Assembly: GCA_044224905.1 (NCBI GenBank)
Contig: JBGAJN010000002.1
Span: 372,001-436,000 of the forward strand
Source: JBGAJN01 sp044224905
Lineage (GTDB): Bacteria; Verrucomicrobiota; Verrucomicrobiia; Limisphaerales; JBGAJN01
Direction of reading: 5' to 3'
Length of the DNA: 64,000 nucleotides
Below, piece by piece: positions 1-7,008 of the stretch; the stretch's first letter is position 1; every line of letters starts with the position of its first letter. A program made the position numbers and the translations under genes. The notes under the pieces were generated by a model. That model saw only the letters and a list, made by a program, of their open reading frames with translations, had not been told where the DNA came from and searched no databases.

Positions 1-267
1 CAGTGCGACGCGGCTGCTGCCCCAATAAATATCCTGGTGGTCGAAGTAAAAGCGCCCCCACTGGCCGCCCGGTCTCCGGTAAACGAAACTGGTGGTGAAC
101 GGCTCTGGACTCCAATTGCACTCTTGAACGATGCACATCTCAGTGCCGTCAGGCGCGACGGCCCGACCAACCACCCGTGGCGCGCTGACGTGATGAACCC
201 ACGAAGCAACTCCGACGACTAGCAAGACGACCGTGAAGCCCAAGATGATGCGTGCTCGGACTCGCAT
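1..267 (-). CDS. Hypothetical exported or membrane-anchored protein, partial (3' end cut by window edge)
   Basis: The reading frame is open from an ATG at 267 to the window edge, giving 89 codons with no stop. The N-terminus has two arginines and then a hydrophobic stretch (IILGFTVVLLVVGVA), which fits a signal peptide or a single membrane anchor. After it comes a polar, aromatic-rich segment containing a QWGRFYFDHQ stretch. I do not recognise a family. The ATG lies 12 bp downstream of a GTTAGGC site, as expected for the first gene of an integron cassette. A plus-strand frame over the same bases (37-222) is the weaker alternative because it lacks a sensible N-terminus. The function is unknown. 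Confidence 0.55.
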   Translation of the reverse strand, partial: MRVRARIILGFTVVLLVVGVASWVHHVSAPRVVGRAVAPDGTEMCIVQECNWSPEPFTTSFVYRRPGGQWGRFYFDHQDIYWGSSRVAL

Positions 268-279
268 GGTGTTAAGGCC

Positions 280-372
280 GCCTAACGAACCAAGCTCAGC
301 GACGGCGGCCACGAGGCGCGTCGATTGCAACGGCGATGGCCCGCCTCCATTCGCTGTAGCCCATGGTTAGAA
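280..372 (-). other. Putative integron attC recombination site (93 bp)
   Basis: Read on the minus strand, the site starts with TTCTAAC (RYYYAAC with one mismatch) and ends with GTTAGGC, a perfect GTTRRRY. The inner arms pair as GCT-A-CAGCGA with TCGCTG-AGC, a nine-pair stem with one unpaired base, like the extrahelical base of attC sites. A second inner stem (GGCGG-GCC with GGCC-GCC) continues the hairpin. The site begins 20 bp after the stop of the upstream gene and ends 12 bp before the ATG of the next, which is the normal cassette arrangement. This is a manual match and was not checked with a covariance model. Confidence 0.55.
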
Positions 373-392
373 GGCAAAACTGTAAATCCATC

Positions 393-626
393 TTACTCAT
401 GTGTGGGCTGGAACGGGACGACTCCAAAGAAAACGAGTAATCCTACAATCAAGGAAGTGAACCATCCGAGCCAGTATATCCCGACTCCCAGCTTGTGAAG
501 AAAGGCACTGCCGAGGACCGGATGCCCATACGGAGCGAGGACATCCCAATGCCAATGCCCACTCCTCAGAATCGGCAACAATCCGAGAATCACCGCGAAA
601 AAGAAAATGCCAGCGTTCATGTTCAT
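393..626 (-). CDS. Small two-TM membrane protein of unknown function (putative cassette gene)
   Basis: This 77-residue protein begins MNMNAGIFFFAVILGLLPIL and has a second hydrophobic segment (YWLGWFTSLIVGLLVFFGVV) near the C-terminus. Two membrane helices therefore enclose a short loop rich in His, Trp and Pro. I chose the ATG at 626 (a second ATG lies at 620). The upstream extension from a TTG codon would run into the GTTAGAC site at 642-648, so it is unlikely to be coding. The gene sits between two attC-like sites in the same orientation as the next gene. I recognise no family. It could be an ordinary orphan membrane protein if the cassette reading is wrong. Confidence 0.55.
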   Translation of the reverse strand: MNMNAGIFFFAVILGLLPILRSGHWHWDVLAPYGHPVLGSAFLHKLGVGIYWLGWFTSLIVGLLVFFGVVPFQPTHE

Positions 627-641
627 AACGCGTGTGATGTC

Positions 642-697
642 GTCTAACAATAAGATTGAGCGACAGGATTGTCGTTTATCACTTCCACGGGTTGGAG
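642..697 (-). other. Putative second attC-like (or attI-like) site, 56 bp, degenerate
   Basis: On the minus strand it runs from CTCCAAC (one mismatch to RYYYAAC) to GTTAGAC (perfect GTTRRRY). A central hairpin, ACGACA-ATCC-TGTCGC, lies inside less perfect arms. It ends 15 bp upstream of the ATG at 626. The pairing is weaker than in the site at 280-372, so this could be a degenerate attC, an attI remnant or chance. No integrase gene is visible in the window. Confidence 0.35.
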
Positions 698-776
698 CCT
701 AAAACTTCCCTTCTTCTGTGGCCAGCCGGATTTTCCCTGCGCGCCCTCCCTCGTCTCGGAGAGACGCTTTGAAACT

Positions 777-800
777 AGCCCCGGCTTTCAAGCCGGGGTT
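777..800. repeat. REP-like palindrome
   Basis: The sequence AGCCCCGGC-TTTCAA-GCCGGGGTT folds into a near-perfect hairpin. About 35 bp later (830-854) comes a GAGTCCCGCAGGGAC segment followed by TTTCAATCGTCCC. These are the inverted counterparts of the modules in the copies at 881-930 and 1522-1571. The arrangement of a palindrome plus a TCCCTCGCGGGAC module resembles repetitive extragenic palindromes scattered in verrucomicrobial and planctomycete genomes. Confidence 0.55.
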
Positions 801-880
801 CCGGCCCGCGGGTTGCCCGAGTCCCGCAGGGACGGCTGAACTTTCAATCGTCCCTTCAGGACTCGACCACTTCACCACTT

Positions 881-930
881 GCACCCGGCGTTGAAACGCC
901 GGGCTAGGGTCAGGCGTCCCTCGCGGGACT
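881..930. repeat. REP-like element, copy A
   Basis: It begins GCACCCGGCGTTGAAACGCC, so CCCGGCGTT and AACGCCGGG form a hairpin, and ends in TCCCTCGCGGGACT, a second small palindrome. It matches the element at 1522-1571 in the same orientation over about 50 bp. The two copies sit on either side of the 21-bp tandem array. Confidence 0.6.
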
Positions 931-1117
931 CACCGCACCGCTTACCGGCAATTCCCCGTTTTCCACCCCTCCGGCGGACGGCTGAGTCATTCGGTCGTAT
1001 CGGCAGGCTACCGCCGCCGTTGGCCTTATGGGAGGGTTGCTTTAACGGTATAAACTCACAAACCGTTGCAAGGGAATGGCTTTTCGATTCACCCCCGTCA
1101 AAAATGACGGTCCCAAA

Positions 1118-1474
1118 ATGATTTTGGTGGTCACCAGAATCATTTTGGTGCTCACCAAAACCATTTTAGTGGTCACCAAAGCGACTTTGGTTGCTACCAA
1201 AACTCTTTTGGTTGTCACCGAAAAGACTTTGGTCATCACCAAAACTCCGTTGGTTGTCACCAAAATGATTTTGGGACGAACCAAAATCTCTTTGGTCATC
1301 ACCGAAGGATTTTTTTTGGCAACCAAAACTCCTCCGGTGGCAACCAGAACTCCTTTGGTTGCGACCAAAACGCCTCCGGTAACAACCAAACTGCCTGGCG
1401 TGACCACAAAAATACTTCGGGTGCCAACTCTCAGAGGTTTGGTTGCCACTCCCGCAGGTTTGGTTAGCCCCACT
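1118..1474. repeat. Tandem array of 17 near-palindromic 21-bp units
   Basis: Seventeen units of exactly 21 bp follow each other without an indel, and a degenerate unit precedes them. The core is TTTTGGT-NN-TCACCAAAA, so each unit is its own approximate inverted repeat. The left units are best conserved; decay increases rightwards. Because 21 bp is a multiple of three and of the helical repeat (two turns), the units stay in frame and on one face of the helix. In one plus-strand frame the units encode heptads of the type TPLVVTK, and the minus strand also encodes LVxTK-type heptads. I read it as a DNA-level element; a real repeat protein cannot be excluded. Confidence 0.8.
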
Positions 1475-1521
1475 AAAAGGTATGAAGACGAGCCGGCTCG
1501 CGGGGACGCTCCCCCCACCGC

Positions 1522-1571
1522 GCACCCGGCGTTGAAACGCGGGGCTACCTTCAATCGTCCCTCGCGGGACT
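1522..1571. repeat. REP-like element, copy B
   Basis: It starts GCACCCGGCGTTGAAACGCG, contains TTCAATCGTCCCTCGCGGGAC, and matches copy A at 881-930 with a few substitutions, including GCCGGG changed to GCGGGG. It lies directly downstream of the tandem array and upstream of the rpmH promoter. Confidence 0.6.
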
Positions 1572-1667
1572 TGGTTGGAGTTCGCCTCTTTTCCCCTTCG
1601 CGTCTTTGCGCCTTGGCGTCAAAATCAGTGGCCCGGCAATTTCCGCCGAATCAGGCCAATGCCCCGC

Positions 1668-1695
1668 TTGACACCCCCCGCTTCGCTGGTATCCT
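1668..1695 (+). promoter_or_regulatory. Sigma70-like promoter for the rpmH cluster
   Basis: A consensus TTGACA at 1668-1673 is followed after 16 bp by TATCCT at 1690-1695. It lies 88 bp upstream of the rpmH start and downstream of all repeats. It is the best promoter match I saw in the window. Confidence 0.55.
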
Positions 1696-1782
1696 CCGCA
1701 CTCCCGTAAAAGCGGGGTGTTCCGTTGCAACCGTGTTGCCCGGGCAGGGTGGCCTTGGCCGCCGCATTGATTTTTTAAGCTT

Positions 1783-1920
1783 ATGAAACGCCAGTATCAA
1801 CCGTCGAAGATGCGCCGCAAGCGGCAGCACGGCTTCCTCAACCGTAACTCTTCCAAGAGCGGCAAGGCCACTCTGGCCAATCGCCGCCGCGTCGGCCGCA
1901 AGCGTTTGACGCCGGTATAA
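1783..1920 (+). CDS. rpmH: 50S ribosomal protein L34
   Basis: This 45-residue, very basic protein starts MKRQYQPSKMRRKRQHGFL and ends in the family's typical NRRRVGRKRLTPV block, so length and sequence fit L34 throughout. It is a structural protein of the large ribosomal subunit. The rnpA gene follows 11 bp later, as in almost all bacteria, and a promoter-like sequence lies 88 bp upstream. The gene is complete and the ATG is unambiguous. It heads the conserved membrane-protein-insertion cluster. Confidence 0.97.
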   Translation: MKRQYQPSKMRRKRQHGFLNRNSSKSGKATLANRRRVGRKRLTPV

Positions 1921-1931
1921 TTCCCTCGGCC

Positions 1932-2309
1932 ATGCCGGCCCCCGCTCCGGAGCGTCGTCCCTTGGGGCGCGCGCAACGCCTGCCGCAGGCGCGGGATTTT
2001 GCCCGTGTCCGCGCCGCCGGGCAGCGGCTGGTGCATGGATGTTTGATTGCCAACTGGGTGAAGCTGCCGGCGGGCAGCGGTTCCCGTGTGGGCGTGGTGA
2101 CGAGCAAGCGCATCGGCAACGCGGTGGTGCGCAACCGGGCGCGGCGTTTGTTGCGCGAGGCGTTCCGCCAGCATCAACACGATTTACAGTCGGCCGTGGA
2201 TCTGGTGTTGGTCGCGCGCAATTCCATCGCGGGGAGAAAGCTCGCGGAGGTTGAAAAAGACTTCCTCACGACCCTTCGCCGGGCTGGCTTGCTGAAAAAC
2301 ACTGTTTGA
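1932..2309 (+). CDS. rnpA: Ribonuclease P protein component
   Basis: A 125-residue basic protein that assists the RNase P RNA in removing 5' leaders from pre-tRNAs. The signature RNR motif appears as VVRNRARRLLREAFR around residues 64-78, preceded by the typical GVVTSKRIGNAVVRN turn. The N-terminus has about ten extra Pro/Arg-rich residues before the conserved part. The stop codon overlaps the TTG start of yidD in a TTGA arrangement, which suggests translational coupling. Length and order in the cluster fit the family. Confidence 0.95.
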   Translation: MPAPAPERRPLGRAQRLPQARDFARVRAAGQRLVHGCLIANWVKLPAGSGSRVGVVTSKRIGNAVVRNRARRLLREAFRQHQHDLQSAVDLVLVARNSIAGRKLAEVEKDFLTTLRRAGLLKNTV

Positions 2310-2599
2310 ACATCGCGCAACACATTCTGGTCTTTCTCGTGCGAATTTATCGCTGGGTGATTTCCCCGGCGAAGTCCGCACTGTTCGGCCCGATGGGACG
2401 TTGCCGGTACACGCCGACGTGTTCGGAATACGCGCTGGAAGCGGTGCGCGTGCACGGCGCGGCGCGCGGCAGCTGGCTTTCGTTACGGCGGATTGGCTCG
2501 TGTCATCCGTGGGGCGGCTGCGGCTGTGACCCGGTGCCGGCGAAGGCTGACGGTGCGGAGTTCAAGGTTTTGGTTTCTTCCGGATTTGTCCGGCGCTGA
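2306..2599 (+). CDS. yidD: Membrane protein insertion efficiency factor YidD
   Basis: A 97-residue protein with the family hallmarks: an amphipathic N-terminus (LVRIYRWVISP), the cysteine motif RCRYTPTCSEYALEA, and the downstream SCHPWGGCGCDPVP. It sits at the inner face of the membrane and helps YidC/Sec insertion. The start is TTG, overlapping the rnpA stop. The C-terminus after DPVP is about twenty residues longer than the conserved core. It is followed 4 bp later by yidC. Confidence 0.93.
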   Translation: MNIAQHILVFLVRIYRWVISPAKSALFGPMGRCRYTPTCSEYALEAVRVHGAARGSWLSLRRIGSCHPWGGCGCDPVPAKADGAEFKVLVSSGFVRR

Positions 2600-2603
2600 T
2601 TTC

Positions 2604-4373
2604 ATGGATCGTAAATCAATCATCATTCTGGTCGCGTGCTTCGCGCTCCTCTTTTCGTGGACCAAGCTTAGTGGTCCGCTGCTGAACAAATATTTCCCGC
2701 CGGTGCCCGGTCCGACGAATTCGCTCGCTACCGCGACGAATACGGTGACGGGTTCGAATGCCGTTTCCGCGCGTTCCACAACGGCGCCCACGCTCACCGC
2801 TGCTCCGGCAGTGGCCGCGTTGCCCAAGCCTTCGCCGACGGAACAAAAGCTCGTCGTGACGCGGGATGAAGTGCGTTACACGTTTTCGTCGCATCTCGGC
2901 GGCATCAAATTGATCGAGCTGCTCGGTTATCCGGAGACGACGGATTATCGCGGCAAGAACACCAACGCCGCGCCCGCGTCGCTCAACACGTCCGCGCCGG
3001 TGCCGGCGATGAGTTTGCTCGGCGGTGATGTGGTGCAAGGGGACGGCGTGTTCACGCTCTCGCAACCGACGCCGACCAGCGTGCGCGCGGAGAAGGCGTT
3101 GCCGAACGGGCTCGTGATCGTGAAGGATTTCCAGTTCGTCACGAATTTCCAGTTCACCACGAAGGTGCATTTGGAGAATCGCTCGGACAAACCGATCGCT
3201 TTGCCGGCGCAGGAATTGGTCTTCGGCACCGCGACGCCGATGGACGCGCACGACACCGGAATGGCGGTTGGCATTCATCACTACAACGGTTCCGACGACG
3301 CGTTCGTGGCGGAACAGTATTTCGCGAATCGCACGCTGGGCTGTTTCCCGGGCACGCCGCGCAATGAATTCCTCAGCCAGGGCACCAACGTGGTCTGGTC
3401 CGCGGTGCAGAATCAGTTCTTCACCATGATCGCGCAGCCGAAAGGTGGGGCGCCGCAGATCATTTCGCGCAAGGTCGATCTTCCGCCGCCGTCGGCCGCG
3501 GAGATTGCGCGCGATTCGAAGGTGGTTCATCAGCCGATTGGCTTCCAGACCGCCTTCCTGTATCCGGCGACGGTGTTGGAACCGAAGCAATCGGTGGAGC
3601 GTAATTACGAAGTGTTCGCCGGACCCAAGGGTTACAGCACGCTGGCGCGGCTCGGTGATCGTCGCGACCTCGTGATGAACTTCGGCTTCTTCGGTTTCTT
3701 CGCGAAGGCGCTGCTGCTTTCGATGAACGCGCTGTACAAACTCGGCATCTCCTACGGTTGGGCGATCGTCGTGATCACGGTCATCATCAAGCTCGTCTTC
3801 TGGCCGCTCACCCAGGCGAGCACGCGGTCGATGAAGCGCATGCAGGCGCTCCAGCCGCAGATGAACGCGCTCAAGGAAAAGTACAAGGATGATCCGAAGA
3901 AGATGAACGTGAAGTTGATGGAGTTCATGAAGGAGAACAAAGTCAGCCCGCTCGGCGGCTGTCTCCCGATGGCCATCCAAATGCCCGTGTTCTTCGGCTT
4001 CTACACGATGCTCCAGAGCGCGATTGAACTCCGCGGCGCAGAATTTCTCTGGAATACGGACCTCTCGAAGCCTGACACGCTGTTCATGATTCCCGGCATC
4101 AATTATCCCTTCAACCTCTTCCCGCTACTCATGGGCGCCACGATGCTCTGGCAGGCGCGCATGACGCCGCCGTCGCCCGGCATGGACCCGGCGCAGGCGA
4201 AGATGATGAAGTACATGCCGCTGATCTTCCTCGTGTTCCTCTACAATTTCTCCGCGGGATTGACGCTTTACTGGACCGTGCAAAACCTGCTAACCATTGC
4301 GCAGATGAAGCTCACCAAAACCGCGCCGGCCAATGCCGCCCCGGTGGTGGCTCCGACGAAGAAAAAGAATTAA
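2604..4373 (+). CDS. yidC: Membrane protein insertase YidC/Oxa1
   Basis: A 589-residue insertase that integrates proteins into the inner membrane alone or with SecYEG. The ATG at 2604 gives MDRKSIIILVACFALLFSW, the typical first transmembrane helix. The frame remains open upstream but overlaps yidD, so that part is not used. A large periplasmic beta-domain (about residues 60-380) is followed by the conserved five-helix core with YGWAIVVITVIIKLVFWPL and the cytoplasmic hairpin rich in KRMQALQPQMNALKEKYK, then GGCLPMAIQMPVFFGFY. The C-terminus ends in a short lysine tail (TKKKN). This long form is typical of diderm bacteria. Confidence 0.97.
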   Translation: MDRKSIIILVACFALLFSWTKLSGPLLNKYFPPVPGPTNSLATATNTVTGSNAVSARSTTAPTLTAAPAVAALPKPSPTEQKLVVTRDEVRYTFSSHLGGIKLIELLGYPETTDYRGKNTNAAPASLNTSAPVPAMSLLGGDVVQGDGVFTLSQPTPTSVRAEKALPNGLVIVKDFQFVTNFQFTTKVHLENRSDKPIALPAQELVFGTATPMDAHDTGMAVGIHHYNGSDDAFVAEQYFANRTLGCFPGTPRNEFLSQGTNVVWSAVQNQFFTMIAQPKGGAPQIISRKVDLPPPSAAEIARDSKVVHQPIGFQTAFLYPATVLEPKQSVERNYEVFAGPKGYSTLARLGDRRDLVMNFGFFGFFAKALLLSMNALYKLGISYGWAIVVITVIIKLVFWPLTQASTRSMKRMQALQPQMNALKEKYKDDPKKMNVKLMEFMKENKVSPLGGCLPMAIQMPVFFGFYTMLQSAIELRGAEFLWNTDLSKPDTLFMIPGINYPFNLFPLLMGATMLWQARMTPPSPGMDPAQAKMMKYMPLIFLVFLYNFSAGLTLYWTVQNLLTIAQMKLTKTAPANAAPVVAPTKKKN

Positions 4374-4418
4374 CTTCGACGCGATTCAACCCGCGCAATT
4401 TACCATCTGCCATCGCTT

Positions 4419-4868
4419 ATGTCCGCCCAGCCCAAACCCATTCTGGAACAGTTGCTCAAGCTGCTTGGCTTCGAAGCCACCGTGGAAGAAATGCAACTCG
4501 ATGACGGCCTCGTCCTCGAAGTGAAGTGCGACGACACCGGCCGCCTCATCGGTCGTCAGGGACAGACGTTGAAGGATCTCCAATACATCACCAACCGCAT
4601 CCTGTTCCGCCAGGACCAGAACGCGCCCAAAGTGACCGTCGATATCGGCGGCTACCGTACGCAAGCGCGCGATGCCCTGGTGAAGCGAGCGAAGGAAGCG
4701 GCGGAAAAAGTTCGTCGCTGGGGTGACGTGGTGGAACTCGAGCCGATGAGCGCGTTCGATCGTCGCATTGTCCACAACGCCATCAAAGACGACCCGGACA
4801 TTGAAACGCACAGTGTTGAAGTCGACGGCACGGACAAGAAGGCAATCTTGCTGCGTCCGAAGCACTGA
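4419..4868 (+). CDS. jag: KH/R3H single-stranded nucleic-acid-binding protein (Jag/KhpB-like)
   Basis: A 149-residue RNA-binding protein. A KH-like domain (about 20-80) contains GRLIGRQGQTLKDLQYI, the variant GxxG loop. An R3H domain (about 95-149) contains the MSAFDRRIVHNAIKDDP signature with its R-x3-H spacing. The N-terminal Jag-N domain of Firmicutes proteins is absent, as is common outside that phylum. It lies 45 bp after yidC, in the classical rpmH-rnpA-yidD-yidC-jag order, and is followed by a strong terminator. Confidence 0.92.
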   Translation: MSAQPKPILEQLLKLLGFEATVEEMQLDDGLVLEVKCDDTGRLIGRQGQTLKDLQYITNRILFRQDQNAPKVTVDIGGYRTQARDALVKRAKEAAEKVRRWGDVVELEPMSAFDRRIVHNAIKDDPDIETHSVEVDGTDKKAILLRPKH

Positions 4869-4898
4869 GTTCTCGAACTCGTCTCCTTTTCAATTCCC

Positions 4899-4930
4899 AA
4901 GAGCCGACAACACGTCGGCTCTTTTCTTTT
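4899..4930 (+). terminator. Rho-independent terminator of the rpmH-jag cluster
   Basis: A perfect 10-bp stem, AAGAGCCGAC / GTCGGCTCTT, closes a five-base loop (AACAC) and runs into TTTTCTTTT. It begins 31 bp after the jag stop and also precedes the convergent ROK gene. Confidence 0.85.
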
Positions 4931-4977
4931 GCAGATTCGGCAGAGAAGTCGGACGTACAGGGAATTTGTCCCGAGGA

Positions 4978-5895
4978 CTATCGCGGGCACTGTTCCGCCA
5001 ACAATAACGCCCCAATCGGCACGATGTCTTCGCCCAGCGCGGTGAGCTTCACGGGAGGCACCGGTTGAAAAGCGTGCATCACGAATCGCGGCAACTCCGC
5101 CGCCACCGCCGCGCGCCACGGCTCGCCGATCAACGCCAGGCCGCCGCCGAGCAAGATCACTTCGGGGTGGAAGAGGTGCACGACGTGCGAGAGTGCGAAC
5201 GCCAGATCTTCGGCGGTCTCGGCGAGAATCTGTTTGGCGAGCGGACAATTCTGCTGCAGCGCCGGCGCAAGGGCGCGCGCTTCGCCGCGATCGGAGTCGG
5301 CCGTCAATTTGCCAAGAATGCTCCACGGCTCGGCCTTCGCGCGTTCGCGCACCTTCTTGTCCATCGCCCAGCCAGAGCAGCGGTCTTCGACGATCGTACC
5401 GCTTTTGTCTAAGCGCAGGTGACCGAACTCCGCTTCGCCGGGTTTAGCGCCGTGATAAATCTTCCCGTCGACCACGAGCCCGCCGCCGACGCCACTGCCG
5501 GAATTGGTGTAGAACACCGGATTGCTGCCCACCCCCGCGCCGCGCAGTGCTTCGCCGAACGTAGCGACATTCGTGTCGTTGTCCACGGACACGGGCAGCC
5601 CGGTCAATTCGCGCAACCAATCGCCCAGCGGAAAATCATTCCAACCTTCCACGTGATGCGAGCAGCAGATCTGTCCCGTCTGCCACGCGACGGGGCCGCC
5701 GTAACCAACGCCCACCGCGCGCCACTGGAACTGCGGCTGCAACTTTGTGATGGTCGCCTTGATCTGCTCGCGGATGCCGGCGCCGCCTTTGGTGCGATCG
5801 ACGGTGAGCCTTTGATGATCGATGATTTTGCCGGCGGCATCGCCCGTGACAAGTTGCAGTTTCGAACCACCGATTTCGATTCCGAGGAAACGCAT
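4978..5895 (-). CDS. ROK-family sugar kinase (glucokinase-like)
   Basis: A 305-residue cytoplasmic kinase expected to phosphorylate glucose or a related sugar with ATP. The N-terminus FLGIEIGGSKLQL is the phosphate-1 loop, VSVDNDTNVATFGE carries the catalytic Asp region, and NSGSGVGGGLVVDGKIYHG and GEAEFGHLRL are typical ROK blocks. The usual zinc site (CxCGxxGC) is degenerate: only one cysteine (DRCSGWAMD) remains. That argues against a strict NagC/Mlc-type or N-acetylmannosamine kinase role. There is no N-terminal DNA-binding domain, so it is an enzyme rather than a repressor. It is convergent with jag. Confidence 0.85.
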   Translation of the reverse strand: MRFLGIEIGGSKLQLVTGDAAGKIIDHQRLTVDRTKGGAGIREQIKATITKLQPQFQWRAVGVGYGGPVAWQTGQICCSHHVEGWNDFPLGDWLRELTGLPVSVDNDTNVATFGEALRGAGVGSNPVFYTNSGSGVGGGLVVDGKIYHGAKPGEAEFGHLRLDKSGTIVEDRCSGWAMDKKVRERAKAEPWSILGKLTADSDRGEARALAPALQQNCPLAKQILAETAEDLAFALSHVVHLFHPEVILLGGGLALIGEPWRAAVAAELPRFVMHAFQPVPPVKLTALGEDIVPIGALLLAEQCPR

Positions 5896-5917
5896 GCGAA
5901 TTATGAAGTCAGAATGA

Positions 5918-6305
5918 AGAATGCAGAAAAAGTCAGTCGCCGCGCGAACGTTTGGAAATGGTCGTCAAGATCGCAACGAGCTCGTCCGCCTCTTTCACCA
6001 AAGGCTGGAGTCGCTGCGCGGAAAGGAACCCTTCCTCCATCAGGAGTTCGAGCCAATACAGGGTTTCGTCGGCTTCCTTCAAACAGTCACCGATCTTGGC
6101 TATGAACTCCGCTTTGGAACGCGCGCGGTTCGCTTCGCGATAATTTGCGCCGACGGAAGTTCCCGACCGGAGGACTTGTTTGCCGAGAACCTGCGCGGCT
6201 GTCTCCTTCGGCAAAGCAACGAACAGCCGGATGATTCTCCGCGCAAACTGTTTGGTTCTCGCGGCGAGATCTTTTTCTGCATTCATCCTTCTGCCTTCTG
6301 CATTC

Positions 6306-6306
<1 letters not shown>
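5918..6306. repeat. 11-bp inverted repeat framing the S23-type gene
   Basis: AGAATGCAGAA at 5918-5928 is repeated as its exact reverse complement at 6296-6306. The two arms enclose the whole four-helix-bundle gene (5933-6286). Extra partial copies of GAATGCAG/CTGCATTC lie just inside the right arm. The right arm touches the last base of the neighbouring thioredoxin-like gene. Confidence 0.5.
5933..6286 (-). CDS. Four-helix-bundle protein (S23 ribosomal / IVP family)
   Basis: A 117-residue all-helical protein. The family signature is clear: LRSGTSVGANYREANRARSK around residues 39-58, then EFIAKIGDCLKEADETLYWLEL. Homologues were first described as ORFs in intervening sequences of 23S rRNA, but most occur alone in genomes with no proven function. 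Some are linked to retroelement-type systems. I chose the ATG at 6286 because the frame upstream overlaps the thioredoxin-like gene in antiphase. The gene is bracketed by a perfect 11-bp inverted repeat, which suggests it arrived as a small unit. Confidence 0.88.
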   Translation of the reverse strand: MNAEKDLAARTKQFARRIIRLFVALPKETAAQVLGKQVLRSGTSVGANYREANRARSKAEFIAKIGDCLKEADETLYWLELLMEEGFLSAQRLQPLVKEADELVAILTTISKRSRGD

Positions 6307-6884
<578 letters not shown>

Positions 6885-6927
6885 GAAACACTATGAAAAT
6901 CCTTCACGCGAAAAGTCGAGCGTCAAC

Positions 6928-6955
6928 TTGACTGGCGCGCCGGCCGACCTAAAAC
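6928..6955 (+). promoter_or_regulatory. Possible promoter for pckG
   Basis: TTGACT (6928-6933) and TAAAAC (6950-6955) are separated by 16 bp, 54 bp before the preferred pckG start. The -35 is good and the -10 is weak. It supports starting pckG at 7009 rather than at the in-frame ATG at 6883. Confidence 0.3.
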
Positions 6956-7008
6956 CGTTAGTGCCGGAAGTAACCCGGCGCGACATTCATCCAGAAACAA
7001 CTTTACCC

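Larger units (their letters stand above)
698..1782. other. 1.1-kb gene-poor interval upstream of rpmH
   Basis: No convincing gene is present. The interval holds a REP-like block (about 770-930), an unremarkable stretch (931-1117), a 17-unit 21-bp array (1118-1474), a second REP-like copy (1522-1571), a low-complexity segment near 1590-1620 of the TTCGCGTCTTTGCGCCTTGGCG type, and a promoter at 1668-1695. Open frames cross it on both strands only because the repeat unit lacks stop codons. No cluster of DnaA boxes was found, so there is no support for an origin here. Confidence 0.6.

Noticed and set aside
37..222. 61-codon plus-strand frame at the left edge
   Set aside because: The minus-strand frame there has a hydrophobic N-terminus and a start placed correctly after an attC-like box; the plus frame has neither.
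1118..1474. CRISPR array
   Set aside because: Units are contiguous 21-mers without unique spacers, and no cas genes are near.
698..1782. Replication origin upstream of rpmH
   Set aside because: The rpmH-rnpA position suggests looking, but no dnaA gene and no cluster of TTATNCACA boxes were found. The closest match (TTATCACTT near 677) is poor.
1076..1786. Plus-strand open frame of 236 codons across the tandem array
   Set aside because: It runs through a REP-like copy and the rpmH promoter and ends inside rpmH; the minus strand is equally open with similar heptads. Openness follows from the repeat unit, so it is listed as a repeat, not a gene.
2616..3980. Long minus-strand frame opposite yidC
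   Set aside because: Arg/His-rich shadow of a high-GC gene; yidC is certain on the plus strand.
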